Shown: positions 34,801 to 41,374 of the stretch, piece by piece
Position numbering within the stretch: the first letter of the stretch is position 1
Layout of the letters: each line of letters opens with the position of its first letter
From: a virus
Strand: one strand, 5' to 3'
DNA length: 43,358 nt
Virus record (IMG/VR): IMGVR_UViG_3300024999_000186
Span: 1-43,358 of that record
Program-made: the position numbers and the translations under genes
The notes under the pieces: model-generated
Told to the model about the DNA's origin: nothing
The model's database searches: none
What the model saw: only the letters and a program-made list of their open reading frames with translations

Positions 34801-36865
34801 TATTCCACTTAGAACTAAGCTCATTTATTACAATTGAGAAGTCCTTGAACTCACCAGATGTTTCTCTTATAGATATATCTGCATATTTTTTAAAATCACG
34901 TTCTACGTTTGAGATATCTTGATTTTCTGCATCAAAATTCTTTCCACCACGTACATCTTGAAATCTGGAAAATATTGTCTTAAAGCTTTCGCCAATAGAA
35001 CTCGCACTTTTTCTGGAAATACTAGAAACCGTACCAATATATGAAACTAATTCTGAAAATGAAGTTCCTGCCATCTGTGCCGAAACCGAAGTTCGTTCTA
35101 GTGCAGTTCCTAATTCTTTTGTCGAAGTAGCAGACATATTGTCGACCGTTGTCAGTTTGTCGACTACATCTATAGCCTGATCTGCACTCATTTTAAAACC
35201 ATTTGTAATTGCAATTAATTGATCTGCACTTGACTTTGAATCCTGACCTGCAATAGCCCCCATCACTGTAGCAGATTGAATTAATTTTAAAGTTTCTTCT
35301 TGATTGTGACCTGCTCGTAAAAATTCTTCAGCAGATTTCATTGCCTCGCCAGTAGTAGTATGTAATTGTGTCGCTAAATCCGCATATGCCTTAGTCATCT
35401 CAACAATAGAATTTCTAGATTTACCAGTAATCATAGAAATATTTGTCATCGCTTTATCTAGATCATTTATAAAAGAGAATCCATCCTTAATTTGTCGAAG
35501 CGTGCCGAATATTACACCACCAACTAATCCCCAAGTCATCATTTTCCCTGCATTTTTTACTAAATCAGTGGCAAAATTATTAGATGCAGTTCTTGCTTCA
35601 TTTAAACTTGCTCTAATTCCACTTATGGCTGTATTTATTTGAGCAGATTGAGTTCTAAAACCATTTGCATCTAAAACAGAACTACTTAAACCACCAACTG
35701 TACCACGAATAGCAGAAATTTGAGACTGTATTTCAGGTGTTCTAGCTAAACTACCATATTGTGATTGTAGATTCCTAAGTTGTATTGCATTTTGTTCTTG
35801 ATATAGTGCAACTTGTCTTTGCAATTCTGCCGTTTGCTGTCTTTCTGCTTGTAAATTTCTAGTAGAAGCAATGAGTCTTTGAGATTCAAGTTCGGCATTT
35901 CTAACATCTAATGCTCCTCGTTCTCTACTTGCTTGTAAAAACATTTGCTCATATCTATAACCATTTGCTTGAGATGAGTTCATTCTTGCTTGTTGTTGTG
36001 CAATGGTTTCATTAGATCCTGAAATCGCTTGTTCTATTCTTCGTTGAGCATTGGTAGTTGTGGCAACCCTTTGATTTTCTTCATCTGCCATCATTCTACG
36101 AGCAGTATCACTTGCTTCTTGTCTTGCTCTTAGTCTTGCTTGTTCGTCTCTTTGTGCTTGAACGTAAGCACTGTCAGAAGCGTTATTGATTGCTGTATTT
36201 TGAGCTAAATCACTCTTATTGCTTTGAGAAGAAACCCTCGCTTGTGATTGCTCGTTCATTCTACCCATTGTATTTGCTAATCTTAATTCTTCTGCTTCTA
36301 CTCTTTGAAATGCTTTTAACCAAACTTGCTCATAGTTATTTGCATTAACAGAATTCATTCGTTTTTGTTGTTCTGAAATAGTTTGATTACTGCCTAATAT
36401 TTTTTGCTCAATTCTTTTTTGTGCTTCTGTAACAGTAGATATTCTTTTATTCTCTTCATCTACACTCATTTTTCTGGCTGTATCAGAAATAGTTTGTTGA
36501 GATTTCTTTACTGCTTCAGTGACTTTTTTTGCCCCGGCAGCTTGAGCTTTTAGGTTATCAACTATTTTAATCCCAGAGACAGCCATAGTATTTATTTCTT
36601 TATTGTAAGCTTGAGTTATTTGTACTAATTTTCCTTCTTCTGTTGCTATATTAATAATGTTTTTTTGTATTCTTGAAGTTCCATCTGTAGCAACTTTAAT
36701 GCTAGTTGATACTTTATCAAATTCTTTTGCTAAAGTATCACTATTTATTTTTATATTCAATGGTTTTAAAAGGTCTTGAACTTTTTGCACTTGTTGTTTT
36801 ATAATAATAGTTGACTGAGATATATTCAATCCTGCTTGTAAATTAATTCCTATATTTTCACTCAT
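28829..36865 (-). CDS. tail tape measure protein
   Basis: 2678 residues, ATG behind GAGAGGTGATG. Long coiled coils at both ends; TP901-type core at about 440-760 (T-G-K-S-R-N-S-I-V-E-M, then T-S-F-S-E-L-V-S-Y-I-G-T-V-S-S and A-L-A-G-T-R-Q-R-E-N-F); hydrophobic helices at about 795-870; a later G-E-A-G-R-E-L-V-E-L motif and a C-terminal G-G-Y-T-G-D-W-G-G. It sets tail length; at about 0.15 nm per residue this predicts a tail near 400 nm. Residues about 127-185 and 250-310 are a visible internal duplication (D-T-A-R-K/R-M...E-E-N-K/Q-R). Proteins of this class can also help DNA entry. Confidence 0.9.
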   Translation of the reverse strand: MSENIGINLQAGLNISQSTIIIKQQVQKVQDLLKPLNIKINSDTLAKEFDKVSTSIKVATDGTSRIQKNIINIATEEGKLVQITQAYNKEINTMAVSGIKIVDNLKAQAAGAKKVTEAVKKSQQTISDTARKMSVDEENKRISTVTEAQKRIEQKILGSNQTISEQQKRMNSVNANNYEQVWLKAFQRVEAEELRLANTMGRMNEQSQARVSSQSNKSDLAQNTAINNASDSAYVQAQRDEQARLRARQEASDTARRMMADEENQRVATTTNAQRRIEQAISGSNETIAQQQARMNSSQANGYRYEQMFLQASRERGALDVRNAELESQRLIASTRNLQAERQQTAELQRQVALYQEQNAIQLRNLQSQYGSLARTPEIQSQISAIRGTVGGLSSSVLDANGFRTQSAQINTAISGIRASLNEARTASNNFATDLVKNAGKMMTWGLVGGVIFGTLRQIKDGFSFINDLDKAMTNISMITGKSRNSIVEMTKAYADLATQLHTTTGEAMKSAEEFLRAGHNQEETLKLIQSATVMGAIAGQDSKSSADQLIAITNGFKMSADQAIDVVDKLTTVDNMSATSTKELGTALERTSVSAQMAGTSFSELVSYIGTVSSISRKSASSIGESFKTIFSRFQDVRGGKNFDAENQDISNVERDFKKYADISIRETSGEFKDFSIVINELSSKWNTLSEVAQSAASKALAGTRQRENFLILMNNMDTALKLQSAQLDSSGSSMTRYGEFAKSTEAKLNDLTNAVQKIWLNLLSSEAINSAIEGMTKFVGVIDSVTSTYGGLTTAIYVTIAALAIFKSQAIAGVVTSISQWVISFGLAETASLGLSMGIKALSTAMLGLITNPIFLAIAAIGALTYAFVSYANHQKKVKEQLEATGSAQKDFTKSVEDFQNTLDPKKIDDMATSLEKIKKAVDYDETIKKIQTLKDEIAELQESEVEQGADWTKTIASKTKDIEELTASIKPYTDAQSKYNEQQKIATALDYESVQAGNKKIALKIRENESNRQLIDSYQKVHDKMVQGNELTKEEANLNQKMIDKYPEYTKVLNDKTTAVGLDIDALKSNQTAEEALAIVSFNAMKAKAESSALATKQIIADTEARIHAIQAEIDALQGKNEAMGSANANVQYQKLLEQGSAQTFMEFKNGTIFKDTITPKLKIDLSGAYKQLQTAKQTLGAWNTLSNMSIDDLKKGVSDSSGNSFDPPSSNKDKKDKDKKELSIESITQALLDQIEAEHLLTKTQSDKISKELEQAKSAKDYTLILEKQNGLISNQAKELSQLQSARDKINSLKDSALSSSKFGDINRWYTGQDNKESVAFVQEKNAQSEEVRKAMDEEFKSSQILRNGWMSVTKAIEENIEKSRDFTKQSREDTIKALEEQSKKLSSDEVSKLESSFANLDIESWIKDNITATSDWADVTKRLQEELEKLGSPTTLAGQQKYNDLLSDSAKKAADALKAQVAYQKEVDKQKQASLFESTDRDLANIMDQIDQVDQQQQLSKGGISSSVPKIDMEIVPVIDYKTVQESIDEIPKPNVDEYDFEPPTTFVTFIHDEFTNAVLKAKNDVADLTLKINSLGEITPTNQTEVLGYYQKIQDVLTTLSKTASEAEVGLNISLKNGEISQEDFDERLKAIQVADLEVLAVPKFEMTADAQASLNLVKEKIGAIDVDANTKPADDKILELMSKEYDATLTIIADDIAAKQAIAELQIDTSSIHTIYVKTVTQATVNAKGTDSHPGGNAIYGEAGRELVELPNGTIFLSDDKATISDLPKGTKIYPNSETEEFLKKNGIPAYETGTGSHITDIDFLNDSLDEFAQSISDISKEIAKTTKIVAKDNTAVEKSDKKIAGYEKTLSKYLNEDGTYKDKYVGSRSAERTVARTQKNIEKETSKNSELVTKAESDQAILDAQKATKTDFTQKLIATQKALANLNSAQYIEQKINLYQEAITVASANIDELYDSIAKYKNDDGTYDDNEQTRDVLGKIKSNFDAQKSAQLSIKQLVKEKFEAEYEGFDKAQQLAENQVSDLQKTLEYQKLIGASIEDQLATEEEILKTKQGEQTTFLAEKAQLEKDKAEAEASVRASLALVDKDYTETDLANALANSQEFQQASEKLGEVNTKIIDAKIAIEQTAQEIANIKFDNLTKPFDDIQSNLETEIAYNEKLIALAKLQGKSQEEISKIEADSIKDQNIKLESQQSELVALEALLKTQKEGTAEWLKTKAAIDASKSSIVDTQISIAQSYSDIADKVIEAYKAAYKQQEEIALASIEKQKEAYDELIDTKIKALSDASSDTDYNEDLASDQKKALELQSKIDALSLDNSIEGKAKKLELSKQLSEQQTAIATKQRHRDTELQKNNLEEQKENNTKAVEKQKEITTAYYDGLINDEREFARIRQEIYAGNFAEIQSDFDAFNAYFSSQNKATLDDLGVSWQGLQKIIDQVTAASQNAQSALAAQAALQASQAQASSAQQARANTSNEEQSAEMDANNANGNTPTVNVDKVWNIGYSSAHGTPVVNVVDSQGKEVAVNITKTNESNYAVTPLQSYVDGQTYTLTADGIVQKFKASKTGSYDTGGYTGDWGGSSGKLAMLHSKELVLNKIDTSNILKAVDLSRTFMSNFKLPTFNIPSFQPVVAGNSNNPINYNLNLTIENMNGDKSGADLVFSTIANGLKKMGKW

Positions 36866-36889
36866 ATAACATCACCTCTCTTTTAATTT

Positions 36890-36924
36890 GGGGTATAAAA
36901 ATACACCCCCACTAAAAGTAGGGG
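36890..36924 (-). promoter_or_regulatory. switch-like leader before the tape measure gene
   Basis: In the leftward transcript CCCC (36924-36921), GGGGG (36910-36906) and CCCC (36893-36890) occur in turn. The central G-run can pair with either C-run. The first choice (with ACT/AGT) is followed by TGTATTTTT, like a terminator; the second uses up that T-tract. It ends just before the ribosome-binding site of the tape measure gene, so it could be an attenuator. Confidence 0.45.
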
Positions 36925-36932
36925 ATAAATAC

Positions 36933-37424
36933 CTATATCACTGAGCAATTAAATCCATATTTCCCTAAAAATTTGATCATTCTTTTTCTTAAATAATCAT
37001 TATCTTCGATCCATTCCTTTGTTATTTTCACAGGATGTACTCCTTGATACTCAAATAAAGGAGAATTATTGCCCTCTTCAATATAATATGGAATTTGAGC
37101 AGAAACATCTTCTCCGTAAATACTTGCATGTTGATTCCACTCACCATTTGGACTCATATAGGGCTGAATCAAATCTGTAGCAAAATATATCTCAACCCTA
37201 TATTGACCATTTGAAATTTTTGTAGCTTTTGAACATACAATTGAATTTATATACTCCATACTTCTAGTATAGTGAGTTGGAGTAAATGGTCTGTCATACC
37301 AAAGTTGCTGAACATTATCTCTTAATATTTTTTTAACTTCTTCTCCAATTGCCTCTAAACTAACAGGAATTTGTTTTTGTAAATATATCATTAATTCTTC
37401 AATAGTGTTAAATGTCTTTGCCAT
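36933..37424 (-). CDS. possible HK97 gp10-like tail-completion protein
   Basis: 163 residues. Helical N-terminus (I-E-E-L-M-I-Y-L-Q), then beta strands with R-V-E-I-Y-F-A and P-Y-Y-I-E-E-G, the form seen in HK97 gp10-like neck/tail-completion proteins, which join head and tail. It is 3 bases from the upstream gene and probably coupled to it, with a weak AAGG ribosome-binding site. The family call is by shape only. Confidence 0.4.
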   Translation of the reverse strand: MAKTFNTIEELMIYLQKQIPVSLEAIGEEVKKILRDNVQQLWYDRPFTPTHYTRSMEYINSIVCSKATKISNGQYRVEIYFATDLIQPYMSPNGEWNQHASIYGEDVSAQIPYYIEEGNNSPLFEYQGVHPVKITKEWIEDNDYLRKRMIKFLGKYGFNCSVI

Positions 37425-37427
37425 AAT

Positions 37428-37976
37428 TTAACCTTGATTCTTCTTGGAGGGAGTTTTCTTTTTAACTTGCTGATTGAATGAGTTTAATAATGCAGGAAGA
37501 TCCCCAATCAAAGAATTTACACTATTTTCTGATGGAAGTTTGCCAGCAATACTATTTAATACTTGCGACAAAACAGAACTTACACTATTTTTAATATTAA
37601 TTTCTTGTGTTATCTCATTTTCTAATATTTCAACAAAATCTTTGCAGTCATCTTGATTAAATATAAATTTATCTAATTTATTTTCCTTAAATAAATCATA
37701 AATCTCAAATGCAAAATTAGAATTTAGGTTATATTCTTCATCATATAATTCTTCAAATTCAACATTTGTAAAATTTACTGAAACATAAAGAAGTTTAAAT
37801 AGATTTTTAAAAACGTAGTCTATACTCAAAAGACCATTATTATCTTCCTTTAAGCATATAGATTTTATATTATCTATCATTATTTTTTGAGACATAAGTG
37901 GAACATATTCAAATTTAATAAGTTCAGATACATTTACCCCTAATTGGATTTGTTCTTTTAATTCGCTAAATTTCAT
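37428..37976 (-). CDS. hypothetical tail-assembly protein
   Basis: 182 residues, ATG behind AAAGGAG. Starts M-K-F-S-E-L-K-E-Q-I-Q-L-G-V-N-V; acidic helical middle; ends in a lysine-rich tail (K-K-K-T-P-S-K-K). I have seen similar N-termini in proteins upstream of tape measure genes in Bacillota phages. Its position suits a tail-assembly or neck protein, but no chaperone frameshift site (gpG/gpGT-type) was found. Confidence 0.5.
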   Translation of the reverse strand: MKFSELKEQIQLGVNVSELIKFEYVPLMSQKIMIDNIKSICLKEDNNGLLSIDYVFKNLFKLLYVSVNFTNVEFEELYDEEYNLNSNFAFEIYDLFKENKLDKFIFNQDDCKDFVEILENEITQEINIKNSVSSVLSQVLNSIAGKLPSENSVNSLIGDLPALLNSFNQQVKKKTPSKKNQG

Positions 37977-37998
37977 TGTGATTCATTCTCCTTTTTTA

Positions 37999-38027
37999 TA
38001 GACATATTTTACAAAATAGGGTAATAT
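37999..38027 (+). promoter_or_regulatory. promoter of the + strand membrane protein gene
   Basis: TAGACA (37999-38004) and TAATAT (38022-38027) with a 17-base spacer. It is divergent from the tail module, so this gene is controlled separately. Confidence 0.5.
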
Positions 38028-38058
38028 TAATACATATGGAAGGAAGGTGCTTTATTCT

Positions 38059-38541
38059 ATGGACAAAATTCTTATTGGACTTATTTTAATTTTTATTGTT
38101 AGCCTAATTGCGATAATAACTGCTTTAAAAAATGCGAAACAAGGAAAACTTACACCTATAAAATTCAGACATATACAAGGGATGCCAAATTTAATAGAAG
38201 GTGAAATAGTAAGAATATCAAGTGATAAAATATCTGTAAAAATAGACAATAAACATTTAATCCCAAAAGAAAGAATTAAGTATAAAACAGTTACTAATTC
38301 AAAAATGCTAACTGATAAGCAGAAGAGTGTAATTCAAAGATCCTTAGTAGGAGTTGTGGTTGCAGGGCCATTAGGTGCAATAGTTGGAGGACTTAGTGGG
38401 ATCGGAAGCAAACAAACAATTGAGTTAGTACATTTCTTAAATTTAGATTATATAGATGACAATGGAATTGAACAAAATACTTTGTTTGCATTAGAAGATG
38501 TCTCTCATTTGATGTATTTGAATATGTTTGCTAAAAGTTAA
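38059..38541 (+). CDS. membrane protein with glycine-zipper segment
   Basis: 160 residues from the ATG at 38059, behind AAGGAAGG; a GTG 12 bases upstream lies on top of that site. One N-terminal membrane helix (I-L-I-G-L-I-L-I-F-I-V-S-L-I-A), a small basic beta domain (E-G-E-I-V-R-I-S), a V-G-V-V-V-A-G-P-L-G-A-I-V-G-G glycine-rich hydrophobic stretch, then a globular end. It stands alone on the + strand between leftward modules with its own promoter and terminator, which is typical of a 'moron' gene expressed in the lysogen. Function unknown; surface-exclusion or host-envelope roles are possible. Confidence 0.6.
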   Translation: MDKILIGLILIFIVSLIAIITALKNAKQGKLTPIKFRHIQGMPNLIEGEIVRISSDKISVKIDNKHLIPKERIKYKTVTNSKMLTDKQKSVIQRSLVGVVVAGPLGAIVGGLSGIGSKQTIELVHFLNLDYIDDNGIEQNTLFALEDVSHLMYLNMFAKS

Positions 38542-38585
38542 TACAAAAAAGGATGGGTTTGATAATAAACTCATCCTTTTGTATT
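38540..38585. terminator. bidirectional terminator between convergent genes
   Basis: AATACAAAA pairs with TTTTGTATT, extended by AGGATG/CATCC and GTTT/AAAC with one bulged A. It serves the + strand membrane gene and the leftward endonuclease gene. Confidence 0.75.
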
Positions 38586-38603
38586 AACTTTTATTTGATT
38601 TAT

Positions 38604-39971
38604 TTATATCGCTTGTTTAATTTCTATGCTGTTTAAACATTTATTCAAAATAATTTCAATATTATCAAAATCCCAATACCAAATTTCTATGAAATTATAT
38701 CCATTAGTTAAAACATATTCCATTTTACGTTTATCATGTTCTTTTTGTTTTAATAATCTTTCTTCAGCTAATTCTCTTGGTTCGTTTTTATAATATAAAA
38801 TTATCTTATCATGATATTCGCCTTGGTATTCTATTAATAGATTATATTTAGGCAGATAAAAATCATAAGATAGTTTACCATTACCTAAACCTAATAAATC
38901 ATCAAATTCTTTTTGAGGAATGTAATAAATATTTATTAAATCAAAAATTCTCTTAATTTCTTTTTCTCCTTTGGATTTATTACATTCAGGGCATCCAGAA
39001 TTTTTTCCGTCTTTTCTATTTCTATCTCCAATACTAGCACTCCATTCATGACTACACTCTAAACATCTCCAATATACGTGCTTACTACTACTAGGAGTAT
39101 ACTCATATGGCTGTTTATCGTTCTTGTTATAATCCCATTCTTCACATAATTTTGGATTATTGATTAATAAATTATAGTCTTCACTAGGTAACTTACCTGA
39201 ACAATATGGACAATTACAACCATCTATTCCATTTCTATTATTGATTGTAGAATCCCATTCATGATTATTTTTACACTTCCACCATACTTTTTGTCTGCCA
39301 CTTTCCGTTACATCATAAGGAGTTAAATAACCATTCTTAGTTGGATGCCATTCAGAGGCTAGTTCTGGATTTTTAGTTGCAAGACAATTAGATAAACTTA
39401 CTTGCCTTCCATCGCAAACTCCACATCCACCTCCTTGTTGAATGTCAGACCAAGTTGATTGAAATATTTCTCTACAACCATCCTTTAAACATCTCCATTT
39501 TAATTTTTTATAGTTATTCTCATAAATCTGTTCTCCAATTAATTCAAAACACTTTTTATTTAACTTACACCACAATTTTATATTTCGCATTGTAAATATA
39601 TTTGATTTATAGAATTTATTTGGATTTCTTCGAGAATACAAATTATCAAAAGAAATTGAGTAATAATATCCATCTTTGTCTTTAAAAATCAATTCCGTCT
39701 TATTGTTCTTATACTCTTTACTAATTATTTGTAGATTAATATTATTTAATAATAACCATAATTTTATATTCTGGATTGCATATGGATTACTTTTATGAAA
39801 TTTATACGGAATACGACCACTTTTAATATCATTAAGTGTAATTTTATAAAAATATTCTTCGGTGTCCTTTATAATTAATTTACTAAAAACACCTAAATAT
39901 TCTTTACTTATTAGTTCATATCCTAAATCATTAACAAACTTCTTAACTTCTTCATATGTATATTTTTTCAT
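38604..39971 (-). CDS. zinc-ribbon-repeat homing endonuclease (PD-(D/E)xK/Vsr-like)
   Basis: 455 residues, ATG behind TGGAGGT. Begins Y-T-Y-E-E-V-K-K-F-V; two tandem 'isKeYl...yfYkIt/YsIsf...NiklW' modules, then three DUF4379-like zinc ribbons (L-A-T-K-N-P-E-L-A-S-E-W-H-P, W-W-K-C, Y-W-R-C, C-P-E-C). The C-terminal nuclease has L-S-Y-D-F-Y-L-P, I-E-Y-Q-G-E-Y-H-D, E-H-D-K-R-K and F-I-E-I-W-Y. It is the closest relative of 25408-26604. It has an extra N-terminal module compared with that one. Confidence 0.8.
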   Translation of the reverse strand: MKKYTYEEVKKFVNDLGYELISKEYLGVFSKLIIKDTEEYFYKITLNDIKSGRIPYKFHKSNPYAIQNIKLWLLLNNINLQIISKEYKNNKTELIFKDKDGYYYSISFDNLYSRRNPNKFYKSNIFTMRNIKLWCKLNKKCFELIGEQIYENNYKKLKWRCLKDGCREIFQSTWSDIQQGGGCGVCDGRQVSLSNCLATKNPELASEWHPTKNGYLTPYDVTESGRQKVWWKCKNNHEWDSTINNRNGIDGCNCPYCSGKLPSEDYNLLINNPKLCEEWDYNKNDKQPYEYTPSSSKHVYWRCLECSHEWSASIGDRNRKDGKNSGCPECNKSKGEKEIKRIFDLINIYYIPQKEFDDLLGLGNGKLSYDFYLPKYNLLIEYQGEYHDKIILYYKNEPRELAEERLLKQKEHDKRKMEYVLTNGYNFIEIWYWDFDNIEIILNKCLNSIEIKQAI

Positions 39972-40034
39972 TTCTTTCTACCTCCAATATTTTATCTACT
40001 CCAAACCTAAATAAAAAATAAATATAAATATAAA

Positions 40035-40093
40035 TACAGAGGAGGGTGGAGTATTCCCATTGAGTTTATAACTCTCAATTTTTATCCTCTGTA
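40035..40093 (-). other. branched stem with two inner hairpins (Y-type element 4)
   Basis: Outer 9-bp stem TACAGAGGA (40035-40043)/TCCTCTGTA (40085-40093). Inside: GGG/CCC (40044-40046, 40056-40058) and ATTGAG/CTCAAT (40059-40064, 40074-40079). Leftward it is followed by TTTATATTTAT. It lies after the 57-residue gene and upstream of the endonuclease gene, the same arrangement as elements 1-3. Confidence 0.55.
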
Positions 40094-40121
40094 AAACTAA
40101 TAAATTCAAAAACTAAAATAA

Positions 40122-40295
40122 TCACAATCTCATCAAAATAAACATTAATACTTTCCTAATAAATTCTCTAACACAATTTTCTTTAACTAAAACTTCATAA
40201 TCTTGATTCATATCATTAAATTCTTCATCATAATAGTCTTCGTATTGCCAATCTTCATAATGATCAACGCAAGGGAATTGAATCAATTTTCCCAT
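40122..40295 (-). CDS. small acidic hypothetical protein
   Basis: 57 residues. ATG at 40295 is two bases after the stop of the upstream gene, so translation is probably coupled. N-terminal M-G-K-L-I-Q-F-P-C-V, an acidic Y/D/E-rich middle (Y-E-D-W-Q-Y-E-D-Y-Y-D-E-E-F), then a basic, hydrophobic end. DNA-mimic-like acidity is seen but the function is unknown. Confidence 0.55.
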   Translation of the reverse strand: MGKLIQFPCVDHYEDWQYEDYYDEEFNDMNQDYEVLVKENCVREFIRKVLMFILMRL

Positions 40296-40296
40296 A

Positions 40297-40734
40297 TTAC
40301 ACCAACTGTACTATGTATTCCTTTGTTTTATACTTCCTATAAATATCCCTCACTGCTCTTCGATGTGCTCCAATACAGCCTTTCTCAATATCCTTCATTT
40401 CAATTGAAGAGGTATAATGACTCACCATCATACGATCTACACCTAATGCTATATATTTCTTATGACAGTCATCAATCATAACTTCCCACTGTTCATGGGT
40501 AAATTCCACAATTTCCCAAGTTAAATCATATTTTGCCAAAGCATTCAACTCTTCAAGTTTCTGGATTTTAAGTTCAACAGATTCTTTACCATTGACAATT
40601 ACTGTCATTGGAATTTCCGTCGAGTAGTAGTCCCATTTCCAGTCGGAATTTGGTTTAGTCATTGAATTTGAGCAGATATTGATATGACCACCAAAACGAC
40701 CATTAGAATCCTTGATGCAGTAAACTTTTTCCAT
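40297..40734 (-). CDS. hypothetical early protein
   Basis: 145 residues, ATG behind GAGGAG. K-V-Y-C-I-K-D-S-N-G-R-F-G-G start, W-K-W-D-Y-Y middle, and a basic C-terminus. It is the first gene after a consensus promoter at 40805-40833 and an inverted repeat at the transcription start, so it is regulated, perhaps by the XRE protein encoded just upstream. No family recognised. Confidence 0.6.
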   Translation of the reverse strand: MEKVYCIKDSNGRFGGHINICSNSMTKPNSDWKWDYYSTEIPMTVIVNGKESVELKIQKLEELNALAKYDLTWEIVEFTHEQWEVMIDDCHKKYIALGVDRMMVSHYTSSIEMKDIEKGCIGAHRRAVRDIYRKYKTKEYIVQLV

Positions 40735-40768
40735 ATAAATATAGCACTCTCCTCTATACTTCTAAAAT

Positions 40769-40797
40769 GTTAAGGCAATTAATTTGCATTCCTTAAC
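40769..40797 (-). promoter_or_regulatory. candidate operator at a transcription start
   Basis: GTTAAGG (40769-40775) and CCTTAAC (40791-40797), with a 15-base gap that itself contains CAA/TTG, begin one base after the predicted start site of the 40734 gene. Suitable as a repressor operator or as a 5' mRNA stem. Confidence 0.45.
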
Positions 40798-40804
40798 TAA
40801 TATT

Positions 40805-40833
40805 AGTATAGAGTATTATATACTTAATGTCAA
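40805..40833 (-). promoter_or_regulatory. consensus promoter of the 40734 gene
   Basis: On the minus strand TTGACA (plus 40828-40833) and TATACT (plus 40805-40810) are 17 bases apart. One of the best promoters in the window. Confidence 0.8.
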
Positions 40834-40847
40834 TAGTATTTTTACCA

Positions 40848-41090
40848 TCAGTCTATAATATTTTTACTATTTTCTATAACCTTATAATCAAATAAATCAT
40901 CTAATTTACAATCGAAAAAGATTGCAAACTTCATAGCTACATCCAACATCATATTTTCTGTTCCACATATCTGATAAAGTCTCGACTTACTAATACCTAA
41001 TTGATCAGCAATCCAAACTTGACTTGTTCCTGTTTTTGATTGATACTCTTTAATTTTTTGTCTTATCTTATTGTTAACTTCAATTTTCAT
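40848..41090 (-). CDS. XRE-family helix-turn-helix regulator
   Basis: 80 residues from the ATG at 41090, behind AAGGAG; longer upstream starts would run through the promoter. The helix-turn-helix is clear: T-S-Q-V-W-I-A-D-Q-L-G-I-S-K-S-R-L-Y-Q-I, followed by D-V-A-M-K-F-A-I-F-F-D-C-K-L-D-D-L-F. It probably represses nearby early or lysogeny promoters as a Cro/CI-type protein. The downstream promoter and operator candidate at 40769-40833 is an obvious target. Confidence 0.8.
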   Translation of the reverse strand: MKIEVNNKIRQKIKEYQSKTGTSQVWIADQLGISKSRLYQICGTENMMLDVAMKFAIFFDCKLDDLFDYKVIENSKNIID

Positions 41091-41356
41091 ATCCCAATCA
41101 CTCCTTATCCCTCTATTATACCACATTGCCCATATGCCTATCAAAAATCATAAACATATGTATAAGGAGTAAAATCTTCAACAATAAAATAATCATTAAT
41201 AAATAAAATATAAAACCAGTAACCTTTTCTCTATATCAGCATATTACCACACATCAATATCCGTGTCAAATAATTTTATTTCTTGATTATACAAAACTTA
41301 ACACAATTAGCATAAACAAATTCCATCTCACCATATTCAATTTCCAAAATTTATGA
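41091..41356. other. intergenic control region
   Basis: No gene seen. It holds the XRE promoter at 41115-41144 and, at its right end, the run-up to the toxin promoter. The remainder is plain AT-rich DNA. Confidence 0.4.
41115..41144 (-). promoter_or_regulatory. promoter of the XRE regulator
   Basis: On the minus strand TTGATA (plus 41139-41144), an 18-base spacer and TATAAT (plus 41115-41120). The TG one base before TATAAT makes it an extended -10 promoter. Confidence 0.75.
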
Positions 41357-41362
41357 TATAAT
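41357..41362 (+). promoter_or_regulatory. extended -10 promoter of the toxin mRNA
   Basis: TGATATAAT: TG at 41354-41355 and TATAAT at 41357-41362. The -35 region is poor, as is common for extended -10 promoters. The start is near 41369, six bases before the first direct repeat. Confidence 0.6.
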
Positions 41363-41374
41363 ATCAATGTGGTT

